Part shown: one piece after another, positions 36,457 through 45,732 of the stretch
Layout of the letters: every line of letters begins with the position of its first letter
Position numbering within the stretch: the first letter of the stretch is position 1
Origin: Novosphingobium sp. CECT 9465
GTDB lineage: Bacteria > Pseudomonadota > Alphaproteobacteria > Sphingomonadales > Sphingomonadaceae
Direction: 5' to 3'
Assembly: GCF_920987055.1 (NCBI RefSeq)
Contig: NZ_CAKLBX010000001.1
Span: 3,334,501-3,398,500, forward strand
DNA: 64,000 nucleotides
The notes under the pieces: model-generated
The model's input: only the letters and a program-made list of their open reading frames with translations
The model's database searches: none
Told to the model about the DNA's origin: nothing
Translations under genes and position numbers: made by a program

Positions 36457-37338
36457 ATGGTCGATGAAGTGAAGGACAGCATGGACGAGCCCACCCCCGC
36501 GGTGGAACCTGTCGCTGCTATGCCGGAAGTTCCGGCGATTGCGGTGCCCGAACTGGCTGCACCGGTTGCCGAATTGGCTGACAAGCCGGTGCGAGGACGC
36601 AAGGCAAAGAAAGTATCGGCCGAAGCGGTTGAGACACCGGTCACGCCCGATGCGGTCCCGGATGCGATCATTGCCGAACCAGGCGTGGCAGCAAAGCCGG
36701 TCCAAAAGCCAGCCAAGGCTCCGAAAACGGCAGTTGCAATAAGCAAGACAGGACCTCGCGCCGCCAAGCTGCCTGCAAAGGCAGCCGCGGAGCCGAAGCC
36801 TGCGGTGAAGCCCGCGATCAAGCGTCCTTTCACCGCTACTAACCGGGTCAAGACCCCCAGCGTGAAAACATTCGTCGGCAGTGCAAAAGCCCCGACGGCA
36901 AAAAAGGAACTGTTCGCAATGGCTATCACCACCCCCACCGAATTCACCGACAAGATGCAGTCCGCGTTCAAGGACGCCCAGGAAAAGGCCAAGGCCACGT
37001 TCGGCGATGCCGGATCGTTCGCCAAGGGCAATGTCGAAGCGATGGTCGAATCGACCAAGATCCTCGCATCGGGCCTGCAGGACATGACCAAGGGTTATGT
37101 CGAGGAAACCAAGACCTCGTTCGAAACCATGACCGCCGACGTCAAGGACCTCGCCGCGGTGAAGTCGCCGACCGAATTTTTCGAAAAGCAGTCGGCCCTG
37201 ATGCGCAAGAACTTCGACGCAGCGGTTGCTGCCAGCTCGAAGAACAGCGAAGCCATGCTCAAGCTGATCAATGAAGCGTTCCAGCCGATCTCGACCCGCG
37301 TCAGCCTCGCGGTTGAAAAGATCAAGCACGCAGCCTGA
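36457..37338 (+). CDS. phaP: Phasin family protein
   Basis: A 293-residue granule-coating protein. The first 140 residues are a disordered Ala/Pro/Lys-rich tail (with KAPKTAVAISKTGPRAAK), followed by an amphipathic phasin domain (TEFTDKMQSAFKDAQEKAKA, then KSPTEFFEKQSALMRKNFDA). AGGAG lies 9 nt before the ATG at 36457. A longer frame from 36346 begins within the promoter and is rejected. Placement after phaC and an own promoter fit a phasin produced when granules form. Confidence 0.9.
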   Translation: MVDEVKDSMDEPTPAVEPVAAMPEVPAIAVPELAAPVAELADKPVRGRKAKKVSAEAVETPVTPDAVPDAIIAEPGVAAKPVQKPAKAPKTAVAISKTGPRAAKLPAKAAAEPKPAVKPAIKRPFTATNRVKTPSVKTFVGSAKAPTAKKELFAMAITTPTEFTDKMQSAFKDAQEKAKATFGDAGSFAKGNVEAMVESTKILASGLQDMTKGYVEETKTSFETMTADVKDLAAVKSPTEFFEKQSALMRKNFDAAVAASSKNSEAMLKLINEAFQPISTRVSLAVEKIKHAA

Positions 37339-37353
37339 TCGGGCGATGCGGCA

Positions 37354-37423
37354 GCGGAGCGATCCGCTCCGCACGACCCAACGCCAGACATTGCGGACCG
37401 GTTGGTATTGGCTGACCGGTCCG
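37354..37423 (+). terminator. Two hairpins between phasin and clpS
   Basis: GCGGAGCG-3-CGCTCCGC at 37354-37372, then a 9-bp stem at 37394-37402 and 37415-37423 followed by TTTGG. Both lie after the phasin stop and could end its transcript. Confidence 0.6.
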
Positions 37424-37506
37424 TTTGGCATTTGGCCCGATTTCAAACAGACTTCCCTGAGGTGCCTCTTGTCGTAAGGCCTGGGGAATGCGATATTGGG
37501 CCTATC

Positions 37507-37887
37507 ATGCCAACGCATCGTATCGCCCAACCGGACATGTCCGTAGACCCGCGCTGTGCGGGTGACGATGATTCGCGCAGGCCGGGCGGCGGCGATCAGA
37601 TCGGCATTGCCACCAGAACACGGGCCAAGCCGAAGAAGCCGAGCCAGTTCAAGGTGCTGATGCTGAACGACGATTACACCCCGATGGAATTCGTGGTGAT
37701 GGTTCTCAAACGCTTTTTCCATATGGACCTGGAACAGGCCACGCGCGTGATGCTCCACGTCCACCAGCGCGGCGTCGGCGTGTGCGGGGTATTCCCATAT
37801 GAAATCGCCGAAACCAAGGTGAACCAGGTGATGGACTTCGCCCGGCAGAACCAGCACCCGCTCCAGTGCACGCTGGAAAAAGACTGA
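37507..37887 (+). CDS. clpS: ATP-dependent Clp protease adaptor ClpS
   Basis: The ClpS core ([17 protein letters not shown], then [19 protein letters not shown]) delivers N-degron substrates to ClpAP. The NDDYTPMEF and HxxxxGVCG motifs that bind N-terminal residues are complete. The N-terminal 40 residues vary; the start could be 37507 or 37537. clpA does not follow here: the next gene lies on the opposite strand. Confidence 0.93.
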   Translation: MPTHRIAQPDMSVDPRCAGDDDSRRPGGGDQIGIATRTRAKPKKPSQFKVLMLNDDYTPMEFVVMVLKRFFHMDLEQATRVMLHVHQRGVGVCGVFPYEIAETKVNQVMDFARQNQHPLQCTLEKD

Positions 37888-37925
37888 CGGTTCCGATCGA
37901 ACGCGAACCGGATATCAGCGCCGGA

Positions 37926-38375
37926 TCAATGCGCGCTGGTCGCTTTCGCCTCGATTGACTGACGGGCCAGCGCCCGCAGCAACGCGGCCAGCCACGCCAT
38001 CGACAGGCTGCGCGCGTTGCGCGAATGGGCGCCGGCACTGCCTTCGGGAATGACCTGCGCAACGAATGTTCCGTCCTTCATGCGCCCGCCGGTAAACGTG
38101 GCGGACTGCGGAATCAAAGCGATGGCGGCGCTTTCAAACGCCCCCGAATCGGCCAGCAATGATATCCACCCGGATGCAGCGTCCTTGCGCGCATCGGCCG
38201 GGGACCCGCCAAAGTCGGCTATTTCCCCCATAATCCGCTCGAAACCGCGGCCCTGCTCGGCAGGATCAAGGCTTTCACACCATTCGGCCAATTTGTTGTA
38301 ATAAGCCGGGTCGGATGCGGCGTTGCGAGCACTGGTCCACCAAGTGGCGGTTGCTGGTTTGGTAGGCACGCACAT
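37926..38375 (-). CDS. Hypothetical protein
   Basis: A 149-residue protein (or 157 with start at 38399). It has WWTSARNAASDPAYYNKLAE near the N-terminus and a rather hydrophobic C-terminal helix (SMAWLAALLRALAR). No family is recognised. It is soluble by composition, with no signal peptide. It lies alone between clpS and lptF, pointing away from lptF. Confidence 0.65.
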   Translation of the reverse strand: MCVPTKPATATWWTSARNAASDPAYYNKLAEWCESLDPAEQGRGFERIMGEIADFGGSPADARKDAASGWISLLADSGAFESAAIALIPQSATFTGGRMKDGTFVAQVIPEGSAGAHSRNARSLSMAWLAALLRALARQSIEAKATSAH

Positions 38376-38582
38376 CTTCTCCCCACAGGTCGCAGGCAAG
38401 GACTATACCATAATGGATACATTTCCATAACTTTGGTTAGGCCATCAGTCAGAATGCCGCTTTTCCCTTCCCCGCGGCTGACGATACGGCTAGTCCCTCG
38501 ACACGTGTCGTTCATGCCTTCCCCGGCAGAACGCGAGCCTTCCGCATTCCGATTCCAACACCTATGGTTGCCTCCGCCTCAC

Positions 38583-39827
38583 GTGAAAATCCTTACCGCC
38601 ACTGACCGCTATATCGCCCGGCTCGTATTCGTGCCGATGCTCACGGTGTTCGTGCTTGCCGCGTCGCTGCTGATTCTCGACAAGATGCTCAAGCTGTTCG
38701 ACTTCGTGGCAACGCAGGGCGGGCCGGTCAGCGTCGTATTCAAGATGCTGGCAAACCTTCTGCCCGAATATGCCAGCCTTGCGATCCCGTTAGGCCTGAT
38801 GCTGGGCATCCTGTTTGCATTCCGCAAACTGGCGACGAGTTCCGAGCTTGATGTGATGCGCGCAGTGGGCCTGTCCTATACCCGGATGCTTCGCGTACCT
38901 TACATGTTCGCAATTGCGCTGGCGACGCTCAACCTGCTGATCGTCGGCTACCTTCAGCCGCTTTCGCGGTATTATTACGAGCAATTGCAGTTCGAGCTAA
39001 GATCCGGCGCGCTGGGGGCATCGATCCGTGTGGGCGAATTCAACTCGCTGCAGGACCGCACGGCGCTGCGCGTCGATTCGAGCCGGGACGAAGGCCGGGA
39101 CTTGCGCGGGATCTTTGCGCGCATCCAGACCGGCAATGGCCAGGTGATGGTCATCTCAGCCCGTGAAGGGCGGTTTTTTGCCAATCGCGAAAGCCCCGAT
39201 ACGGTGATCCTGCGCTTGACCGATGGTCAGATCGTGCAGGACGGGCCGGACATCACTTCGCCCCGCGTTCTCAGCTTTGCCAGTCACGATCTGCCGATCG
39301 ACCTGCCCCGTATCGAACAGTTTCGCCAGCGTGGCGATGCCGACCGCGAATATTTCCTCCCCGAACTGCTGAGGATCGGCTGGAACGATCGCTATTCCGA
39401 AGAATTGCGCAACCAGTCGCGGGCAAGCCTGAATTACCGGCTGGTCGAGGTGGTGATGATGTTCCTGCTGCCGCTTCTGGCGGTGGCGCTGGCCGTGCCG
39501 CCCAAACGCTCCACCTCGGCGCTGGGCGTGTTCCTGTCGATCGTGCTGGTCGTTGCCTATCACAAGGTCAACCAATATGGGCAGGATGTGGCTTCGCTTG
39601 GCCGCGTCGATCCGGTGCTCGCGCTGTGGGGGCCGTTCGTGGTGTTCGCTGCGATGATCGTGTGGATGTATTGGCGTATAGCCTATGTGCCCGGCGGGCA
39701 GCCTATCGGTGCGCTGGAAACCGGGTTTGCCAAGATTTCCGCCTCGGTGCGCAAGCTGTTCCAGCGCAAGGTGCTGCGGGCAGAACCTGCTGCGGACGTG
39801 AGCGACGAGGCCCCTGATGCAGCTTGA
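38583..39827 (+). CDS. lptF: LPS export ABC transporter permease LptF
   Basis: A 414-residue inner-membrane permease of the LptBFG complex that extracts LPS. It has six membrane segments (first near LVFVPMLTVFVLAASLLIL, last near FVVFAAMIVWMYW) and a periplasmic beta-jellyroll in the middle (DLRGIFARIQTGNGQVMVIS). A GTG at 38583 (VKILTATDRY) gives the family's usual N-terminus; in-frame ATGs farther upstream would add about 50 unusual residues. It overlaps lptG by 11 bp. Confidence 0.92.
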   Translation: MKILTATDRYIARLVFVPMLTVFVLAASLLILDKMLKLFDFVATQGGPVSVVFKMLANLLPEYASLAIPLGLMLGILFAFRKLATSSELDVMRAVGLSYTRMLRVPYMFAIALATLNLLIVGYLQPLSRYYYEQLQFELRSGALGASIRVGEFNSLQDRTALRVDSSRDEGRDLRGIFARIQTGNGQVMVISAREGRFFANRESPDTVILRLTDGQIVQDGPDITSPRVLSFASHDLPIDLPRIEQFRQRGDADREYFLPELLRIGWNDRYSEELRNQSRASLNYRLVEVVMMFLLPLLAVALAVPPKRSTSALGVFLSIVLVVAYHKVNQYGQDVASLGRVDPVLALWGPFVVFAAMIVWMYWRIAYVPGGQPIGALETGFAKISASVRKLFQRKVLRAEPAADVSDEAPDAA

Positions 39828-40917
39828 ATTCTTTCCTTCGCCCACCCTGGCGAAATACATCGGCAAGATGTTCCTGGTCCGCATCGTGGCGGTGCTGCTG
39901 ATGCTGGTCCTTGTGCTGCAGATGCTCGATCTGCTGAGCGAGAGCGGCAAGGTGCTTGCCGCCCCCGGCAATGGGCAGGAACAGCTCCTGACGTACGTTT
40001 CATTGCGCATCCCGCAACTGGTGAGCCGGTTTCTGCCCTATTCGGTGCTGCTGGCCACGATCATCACGCTGATGACGCTGAACCAGAACAGCGAAGTGAT
40101 CGCGATGAAAGCGGCCGGCCTTTCCGCGCATCAGGTGCTGGCGCCGCTGTTTCTGGTGGCGGCGGTTACCTCTGCGGTCACTTTTGCGTTCAACGAGCGC
40201 GTTGTCACGCGGTCCACTGCAACGCTGAAGGCGTGGCAGAACGTGGAATACGGGCCGATCCCTGAAGAATCCGCGATCAAGACCAATGTCTGGCTGCAGG
40301 ATGGCCCGAACATCCTGTTTGCGCGCACCATCGCGGGCGAGGGCAAGGAAATGCGGATGACCGGGGTAAGCTGGTATCGCCGCGACCCCACCGGCATGGT
40401 GACGGAGATCGTCACCGCGCCCGCTGCGGCTTACGCCAATCCCGGATGGACGTTCCGCCAGCCCGTGATGTTCGACGTGCAAAGCGCGCGCAAGTCTGCC
40501 TCGCCGACCGACCGGGTCTATGCCCGATCGGTGGAGCCGGTGCAGGTGGTGATCAGCAGGGTCGATGCCGATGCCGAATCGCTGACCCAGTTGAACGGAT
40601 CGATCGCGGCCATTCGCGAGGCCGGATTCCGCACGACCGAACTGGAAGGCAAACTGTGGCACAAGGTGGCAGGGCCGCTTTCAGCGTTGCTGATGCCCTT
40701 GCTCGGCGCGGTTGCGGCCTTCGGTCTGGCACGGTCTGGCCACCTGTTCGTGCGCGCGGTGATCGGGATGGGGCTGGGCTTTGCCTATTTCGTGTTCGAC
40801 AATGCCGCCCTGGCCATGGGCAATTTCGGGGCTTACCCGCCCTTCCTTGCCGCATGGGCACCGTTCGTGCTGTTCCTGCTGATCGGCGAAACGGTGCTGA
40901 TCCGTACCGAAGAGTGA
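39817..40917 (+). CDS. lptG: LPS export ABC transporter permease LptG
   Basis: A 366-residue partner of LptF with the same topology: three N-terminal membrane segments, a periplasmic jellyroll (VWLQDGPNILFARTIAGEGK) and three C-terminal segments (last near FLAAWAPFVLFLLIGETVL). The coupling helix region NSEVIAMKAAGLS contacts LptB. Overlap with lptF shows one operon. Confidence 0.93.
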   Translation: MQLEFFPSPTLAKYIGKMFLVRIVAVLLMLVLVLQMLDLLSESGKVLAAPGNGQEQLLTYVSLRIPQLVSRFLPYSVLLATIITLMTLNQNSEVIAMKAAGLSAHQVLAPLFLVAAVTSAVTFAFNERVVTRSTATLKAWQNVEYGPIPEESAIKTNVWLQDGPNILFARTIAGEGKEMRMTGVSWYRRDPTGMVTEIVTAPAAAYANPGWTFRQPVMFDVQSARKSASPTDRVYARSVEPVQVVISRVDADAESLTQLNGSIAAIREAGFRTTELEGKLWHKVAGPLSALLMPLLGAVAAFGLARSGHLFVRAVIGMGLGFAYFVFDNAALAMGNFGAYPPFLAAWAPFVLFLLIGETVLIRTEE

Positions 40918-40949
40918 CCGTTCGCCGGTAGCGGGGCAGCCATCACGGG

Positions 40950-42044
40950 TTAGCGGGGCATCATCGTGCTGCGCGCAAGCCGCCCGACCAGTGGAACCAG
41001 GCCGGGATAATTCGATTTCTGGTAAGTCGACCCAAGGCCGAGATGCGCAGTGATCCGACGGTGCGCCTCGTCCAGCGAATGATAGGGCATCGACGGCAGC
41101 AGGTGGTGCAATGCGTGATAGCGCAGGCCCACAGGTGCCCACAACGGCGCCAGCAGGGCCGGTGGCGGAACATTGACCGAATCGAGATATTGCCCGGTCA
41201 CGGTCATCGCTTCACCCTCGTTCTCCCACAAGTGCGCCACCAGCGTACGAATCTGGTTGAGCAGGGCGGTGAGCGAGAGGACCGCAAGGCCGATCAGCAG
41301 CGGGCGCCAGGAATGCGTCGCGCTCCACCACAGGACGAAAATTGCCCAGGCCGATGCGCCGAGTTCCTGCCAGAATACCATCCGTGCAAAATCGCCTTCA
41401 GGTGGCCGTCGGCGGAAATCGGGGTTGATCGATAGGGAGGAGGCGCGCTCCCACACCAGCCTGCGCAAGGGCGGAACGATCACGCCCAGCGGCACCAGCA
41501 GCGCAAACCGGACCAGCAGGCCGATCGGCAGCAGCAGCGCGGTGATCACGAAAACGGGCAGCGACCACGGCTTCATCAGCGCCAGCGGCAGGTATTCCGG
41601 GTCATCCGCGGTGCCATAGCGGGTGCGCGCATGATGCAGCGTGTGAACGCCTTCATACATCAGCGACGGGATCAGCATGGGAATACCGACCAGCAGATTC
41701 CACGCAAAGCGGAAGCCCGGAAGCGCGGTCTTGTGAATATGCGTCAGTTCATGGATGAACAGCAGCGCACGATAAAGCGCCAGCGCCGATACGACGCCCG
41801 AAAGCGCGGCATAGACGGGGTTTTCCATCAGGATCGCGCCCGCAAGTGCCGCATAACCCAGCGTTGCGGACAAGAGCATGTCAGGCCAGTAGATCGCGGC
41901 GCGCGCGGTTGCGATATCGCGGGTCAGCTCCACGGCAGCGCGGAGCATGTCCTTGTCGTCAGGTGTTCCGGCAAGACCTTTCGGCAAGGCAGGTTGTGCC
42001 GGGGCAGACGTGGCGAGGGGACTGAGCGTTTCGGTAGCGATCAT
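40950..42044 (-). CDS. Membrane fatty acid desaturase
   Basis: A 364-residue desaturase. The three His boxes are HELTHIH near residue 100, HTLHHAR near 137 and HALHHLLPSMPYH near 315; hydrophobic segments flank them. The boxes bind a diiron centre that inserts a double bond or hydroxyl into a lipid or carotenoid-type chain. The ATG at 42044 (MIATETLSP) starts the conserved protein; upstream codons to 42197 are unlikely. It converges with lptG at 33 bp. Confidence 0.9.
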   Translation of the reverse strand: MIATETLSPLATSAPAQPALPKGLAGTPDDKDMLRAAVELTRDIATARAAIYWPDMLLSATLGYAALAGAILMENPVYAALSGVVSALALYRALLFIHELTHIHKTALPGFRFAWNLLVGIPMLIPSLMYEGVHTLHHARTRYGTADDPEYLPLALMKPWSLPVFVITALLLPIGLLVRFALLVPLGVIVPPLRRLVWERASSLSINPDFRRRPPEGDFARMVFWQELGASAWAIFVLWWSATHSWRPLLIGLAVLSLTALLNQIRTLVAHLWENEGEAMTVTGQYLDSVNVPPPALLAPLWAPVGLRYHALHHLLPSMPYHSLDEAHRRITAHLGLGSTYQKSNYPGLVPLVGRLARSTMMPR

Positions 42045-42211
42045 GCGTGAAATTCCAAAGTGACCCTGTTTTCCCGGCACCCTCCTTGTGGATGATTGCC
42101 GGTCATTTTCACCAAGGCCGCCCCCACTTGCGCCCTGTGGCTTGACAATGCGACGGATTGAACCGCAGTTCGCCGACGAAATCCGCTTTATGCGCAAACA
42201 AAGGCAAGATC

Positions 42212-43369
42212 GTGGCCCAAGCCGAAGTAATCATCTCCCCCGTTTCCGGCAAGGCCGACCGCAAGGCCTTCATCGATCTGGCCTATCGCATGAACGCCAG
42301 CGATCCCAACTGGGTGCCGCCGCTGCGCATGGAAGCCGAAGAGCTGATCACGCCGGGCAAGAACCCGTTCTTCGATCATGCCGACGTCCAGCTGTTTCTG
42401 GCGCGCCGGACAGGCGCCGTCGTGGGGCGCATTTCTGCCCATATCGATCATCTGGCCATCGCGATGGATCCGTCGCAGGGCATGGGACCGGGCACGGGCA
42501 ACTGGGGCCTGCTCGAAGCCGAGGACGAAACGGTAGCCCAAGCCCTGATCGGCCATGCGGAAGACTGGTTGCGGCAAAAGGGCATGACTCGTGTGCTGGC
42601 ACCGCTATCGATGTCGATCTGGGAAGAGCCGGGCCAGCTGGTCAAGGGTTTCGATCATCCGCCAACGGTGATGATGGGCCACCAGCCGGAACGCTATCGC
42701 GATTACATCGAAGCATTGGGATACAAGACCGCCAAGACCCTCAATACATACGAACTGGATATCACGCGCGAGTTTCCGCCGCTGATCCAACGCATCATCC
42801 AGTCGGGTGAAAAGAACGCCAAGATCCGCATCCGCAAGGTCGACCGGTCCAGGTTTGACGAGGAAGCCGCCTTGATCCTGGATATCCTCAACGATGCCTG
42901 GTCGGACAACTGGGGTTTCGTGCCGTTCAGCGATGCCGAGATCAAATATGCCGGCAAGAAGTTCAAGCCGATCGTGCGCGAAGACCTGATCATGGTGGCG
43001 GAGTACGAAGGCGAGCCGGTGGCCTTCATGATGACGCTGCCCGACCTTAACGAGGTCGTAAAGCCGATGGGGGGAAAGCTGTTTCCGTTCAACTGGGCCA
43101 AATTGCTGCTTTGGCTGCGCAAGCCGCGCGTCCGCACGATGCGTGTGCCGCTGATGGGTGTGCGCAAGCGGCTGCAATCGTCACGCATGGCAAGCCAGCT
43201 GGCGTTCATGATGATCGAATATATCCGCCGCAACGCAACCCGCGATTACGGATCGACCCGTGGCGAGATCGGCTGGATTCTGGAAGACAATCAGGGAATG
43301 AACGCCATTGCCGAGGCGATCGACAGCAAGATCAACAAGGTTTACGCGATTTACGACAAGCCGCTCTGA
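42212..43369 (+). CDS. GNAT-fold protein (N-acetyltransferase-like)
   Basis: A 385-residue protein common in alphaproteobacteria and annotated as an acyltransferase of unknown substrate. It has the GNAT-like block GRISAHIDHLAIAM near residue 75, a long middle domain, and a second GNAT-like segment near the end (GEIGWILEDNQGMNAIAEAI). AAAGG lies about 6-8 nt before a GTG at 42212; an ATG at 42158 is the alternative. It is divergent from the desaturase. Confidence 0.8.
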   Translation: MAQAEVIISPVSGKADRKAFIDLAYRMNASDPNWVPPLRMEAEELITPGKNPFFDHADVQLFLARRTGAVVGRISAHIDHLAIAMDPSQGMGPGTGNWGLLEAEDETVAQALIGHAEDWLRQKGMTRVLAPLSMSIWEEPGQLVKGFDHPPTVMMGHQPERYRDYIEALGYKTAKTLNTYELDITREFPPLIQRIIQSGEKNAKIRIRKVDRSRFDEEAALILDILNDAWSDNWGFVPFSDAEIKYAGKKFKPIVREDLIMVAEYEGEPVAFMMTLPDLNEVVKPMGGKLFPFNWAKLLLWLRKPRVRTMRVPLMGVRKRLQSSRMASQLAFMMIEYIRRNATRDYGSTRGEIGWILEDNQGMNAIAEAIDSKINKVYAIYDKPL

Positions 43370-43396
43370 TTGCGGTCGAAATCGATCCTGCCTTGC

Positions 43397-43422
43397 GGAA
43401 CGGGAGCGGCATCGCCTGCGTT
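43397..43422 (+). promoter_or_regulatory. EcfG-type promoter before the response regulator
   Basis: GGAAC (43397-43401), a 17-nt spacer, then CGTT (43419-43422) matches the general stress sigma factor consensus of alphaproteobacteria. It lies 48 bp before the preferred GTG at 43470. Confidence 0.75.
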
Positions 43423-43469
43423 TGACGAAATAAGTGCAAGCCACGCAAGCGCACACAAGGAACGACATT

Positions 43470-43928
43470 GTGATCGACAGTGACCATGGCCCCGTGCGGT
43501 CGGCGCCTTTGCGGAGCAGCCGGTCGCTTGGCCATGCACTGATCGTCGAGGACGATGGGCTGATCGCGCTCGATCTTGCCGAAGCGCTTGCTGCAGGCGG
43601 AGCCGACAGCGTGGTCACCTGTTCCAGCATTGCCGAAGCGATGGAGCACCTTTCACGGAAAGTGCCTGCCCTGCTCATCCTTGATGTGCACCTGGCCGAC
43701 CGTGACGATGGCTGGGCGCTGGCGGAACTTGCCATCCAGTTGGGAGACAAGCGCCCGCTTGTGGTCTTTACCACGGCAACGCCCGATTCGATTCCCCCGT
43801 CCGCTGCGCAACTGGGCCATGTCCTGGCCAAACCGTTCCGCATCGAGGATCTGATCGCACTGGTGCATCGCCATACCCCGACGGGTCTGCTGGGCCGCAT
43901 CCGGGGCGCACTGGCCAACCGCGGTTAG
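43470..43928 (+). CDS. Single-domain response regulator
   Basis: A 152-residue receiver: acidic pair in LIVEDDGLIALDL, phosphoacceptor Asp in LLILDVHLAD near residue 70, Thr in VVFTTATP, and Lys in LAKPF. No output domain is present. AAGGAA lies 7 nt before the GTG at 43470. The upstream EcfG-type promoter and position beside the PhyR locus suggest a role in phosphoflow of the general stress response, as for SdrG-type regulators. Confidence 0.88.
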   Translation: MIDSDHGPVRSAPLRSSRSLGHALIVEDDGLIALDLAEALAAGGADSVVTCSSIAEAMEHLSRKVPALLILDVHLADRDDGWALAELAIQLGDKRPLVVFTTATPDSIPPSAAQLGHVLAKPFRIEDLIALVHRHTPTGLLGRIRGALANRG

Positions 43929-44321
43929 ATTTTGGCGACTATGTCGTCTGCAAACACAAGCCCTGGCTTCGTCGGCTTCGCCGCCTCGCAATGACGAAGT
44001 GACGTTTGGAAAGAGTGTAATCACCTGAATTTTGGGGTCAGGTTTTGAGGTTCGATGCCGGGGGCTATGTCCGCATGTCCCCTGTCCGAATGCTGTCCGA
44101 ATGTCCCCGGCCGCGCCACCATGAGACACGACCGGGGCACCCGAACCCGGAAAAAAAGGTCCCCGTCGTTTCCGACGAGGACCTTTCGGGATCGTATCAC
44201 CAGCCGCTTGGACGGGAGGGGGGTCTCGGCGGTGACATACCAAAAACGACCGATCAGACCCACGGTTCCCATACCAGTCAAAATTTTTTCTGCTTTTATT
44301 TTCAATGTGCTAATGACAATT
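43929..44321. repeat. Intergenic region with REP-like repeat and terminator
   Basis: No gene is seen. The stretch at about 43965-44000 (GTCGGCTTCGCCGCCTCGCA) is of the type found as scattered intergenic repeats in sphingomonads. The strong hairpin at 44151-44194 is listed separately. Confidence 0.5.
44151..44194 (-). terminator. Rho-independent terminator of the crp/fnr gene
   Basis: On the minus strand a 14-nt arm (AAAGGTCCTCGTCG) folds over a GAAA loop onto CGACGGGGACCTTT, with one G-U pair, and continues into seven T. It lies about 130 bp past the regulator's stop. Confidence 0.88.
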
Positions 44322-45119
44322 TCAAATATAAGGACGTGGCGATCCCGATACATTTCCGTCAATCCGGGCATATTGACGCGCCTTTTCGAAATCGGGAATG
44401 CGGATCGCATTGATCGTCCAGTCGACAATCCCCAACCGCCGCAAGGTCTGCATGGTGCGGTTGGTATGGACGAGCGACAGGCCCAGCATGTCGGCAATCT
44501 GCCCCTGCGTGACGGTCATGGTCAGCACACCATCGGGCGCCAGGCCGGTATCGAACGCGCGCTGCACCAGAAACACGGCAAGCGCGGTCATCCGTTCGCG
44601 CGCATTGCGCTGCCCCAGCGAGACGATGTGTTCTTCCAGCGCCGCCTCTTCGTGCGCCGCAAGCCAGGTCATGTCAAATGCGAGGCGCGGCTGGCTCGCC
44701 ACCATGTCGAAAAATCGCTCGCGCGCAAACACGCACAAGGTGGCTGACGTTACCGCCTCCACCGCGTGGCTCATTTCACCATCCAGCGCCGCCTGAAGTC
44801 CGATGAAATCACCCGGAAACATGAAGTTTATGACCTGGCGCCGCCCGTCTTCGAGCAGACGAGTACGCATCAGTACGCCACTGAGCAGCGTATAGAGCTG
44901 GCGAGGGCGCGATCCTTGCGCAAAGACCTGTTCGCCCCGCACGAACCGGGCCTCACCCTGCCGAAAAGCCGCGATCCACTGACGCAGTTCGACAGGGGGC
45001 TGCCGCAAGCCTTCGCAAGCAATCAACGGACAGGCGACGCACCGGATCGCCGTGCCCGCTTCTAAAGTATCTGCAACAAATTCTTCGGTTTCGCCGTCGC
45101 TCGCCATCAATGCCCCCAC
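44322..45119 (-). CDS. Crp/Fnr-family regulator with an FNR-like cysteine set
   Basis: A 265-residue regulator: N-terminal cysteines C27, C30 and C35 (RCVACPLIACEG), a cyclic-nucleotide-type beta-roll, C129 after the beta-roll, and a C-terminal HTH (TQGQIADMLGLSLVHTNRTM). Three close cysteines plus one distant is the pattern that binds the oxygen-labile [4Fe-4S] cluster in FNR. Spacing (CxxCx4C) is slightly different from E. coli. It may sense oxygen, although many sphingomonad paralogues are uncharacterised. A strong terminator follows. Confidence 0.88.
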   Translation of the reverse strand: MGALMASDGETEEFVADTLEAGTAIRCVACPLIACEGLRQPPVELRQWIAAFRQGEARFVRGEQVFAQGSRPRQLYTLLSGVLMRTRLLEDGRRQVINFMFPGDFIGLQAALDGEMSHAVEAVTSATLCVFARERFFDMVASQPRLAFDMTWLAAHEEAALEEHIVSLGQRNARERMTALAVFLVQRAFDTGLAPDGVLTMTVTQGQIADMLGLSLVHTNRTMQTLRRLGIVDWTINAIRIPDFEKARQYARIDGNVSGSPRPYI

Positions 45120-45256
45120 TTTTGCCCGTATGTCACGGGCATCTCGTCCACGTCATCGTCCCGGCGCTCTGCAAACACGGTCGTCTCTTTCGCCGCTATG
45201 TCAAATGACAACGTGGGTTCCCGAATTGTGCCCTAACGAACCGGCGAAACCTATGG

Positions 45257-45634
45257 ATGGGCCGGAACGTGTTCAACAGTCAAACAAATGCCCCGCTTAT
45301 CCTGGTGGTGGAAGACAGCGTGCTGGTGGCAATGGCCATCGAGGATGCCCTGCAGGAGCGTGGCTTTGCGGTCGTCGTCACCTCCACACTGGCAGGCGCG
45401 AAGGAGCTGATCGGCCAGCAGATGCCTGCGGCGGCACTGCTCGATCTGCAATTGCCGGATGGAATTTCGCTGGACCTCGCCTCGCACCTGCATCGCAACG
45501 GATGCCGGGTTGCCATCAGTTCCGGCTTCGACAGCCAGGGCAATTGCGAAGGCCATGATTTCGCTGTGCAATTCCGCAAACCTGTGTCTCCTGACATTCT
45601 GGTGGATTGGGTCACTGCTGTAATCGCGGACTGA
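45257..45634 (+). CDS. Single-domain response regulator
   Basis: A 125-residue receiver: acidic pair in LVVEDSVLVAMAIE, phosphoacceptor Asp in ALLDLQLPDG near residue 65, Ser in AISSGF and Lys in QFRKPVS. It resembles the stand-alone receivers near PhyR loci. No EcfG-type promoter is evident before it. The gap to phyR is about 100 bp and contains the phyR promoter. Confidence 0.85.
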   Translation: MGRNVFNSQTNAPLILVVEDSVLVAMAIEDALQERGFAVVVTSTLAGAKELIGQQMPAAALLDLQLPDGISLDLASHLHRNGCRVAISSGFDSQGNCEGHDFAVQFRKPVSPDILVDWVTAVIAD

Positions 45635-45673
45635 TAGCGCTCTTGTCGCGTGGATTTCCCTTGCCCAGGGCCG

Positions 45674-45699
45674 GGAACCGGACGACAGCTTGATGCGTT
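45674..45699 (+). promoter_or_regulatory. EcfG-type promoter of phyR
   Basis: GGAAC (45674-45678), 17 nt, CGTT (45696-45699), 33 bp before the phyR ATG. This would make phyR self-activating through EcfG. Confidence 0.85.
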
Positions 45700-45732
45700 G
45701 AGCTGCACGATACTGTCCGGGAAGGGGTACGA

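Noticed and set aside
35392-37857. 821-codon open frame on the minus strand
   Set aside because: It runs antisense to the end of phaC, the phasin and clpS, all of which have clear motifs. The product is His/Arg/Gly-rich without any domain. It is an effect of high GC.
42158-42211. Upstream ATG start for the GNAT-fold protein
   Set aside because: No ribosome site; the GTG at 42212 has AAAGG and gives the more usual N-terminus. The choice is not certain.
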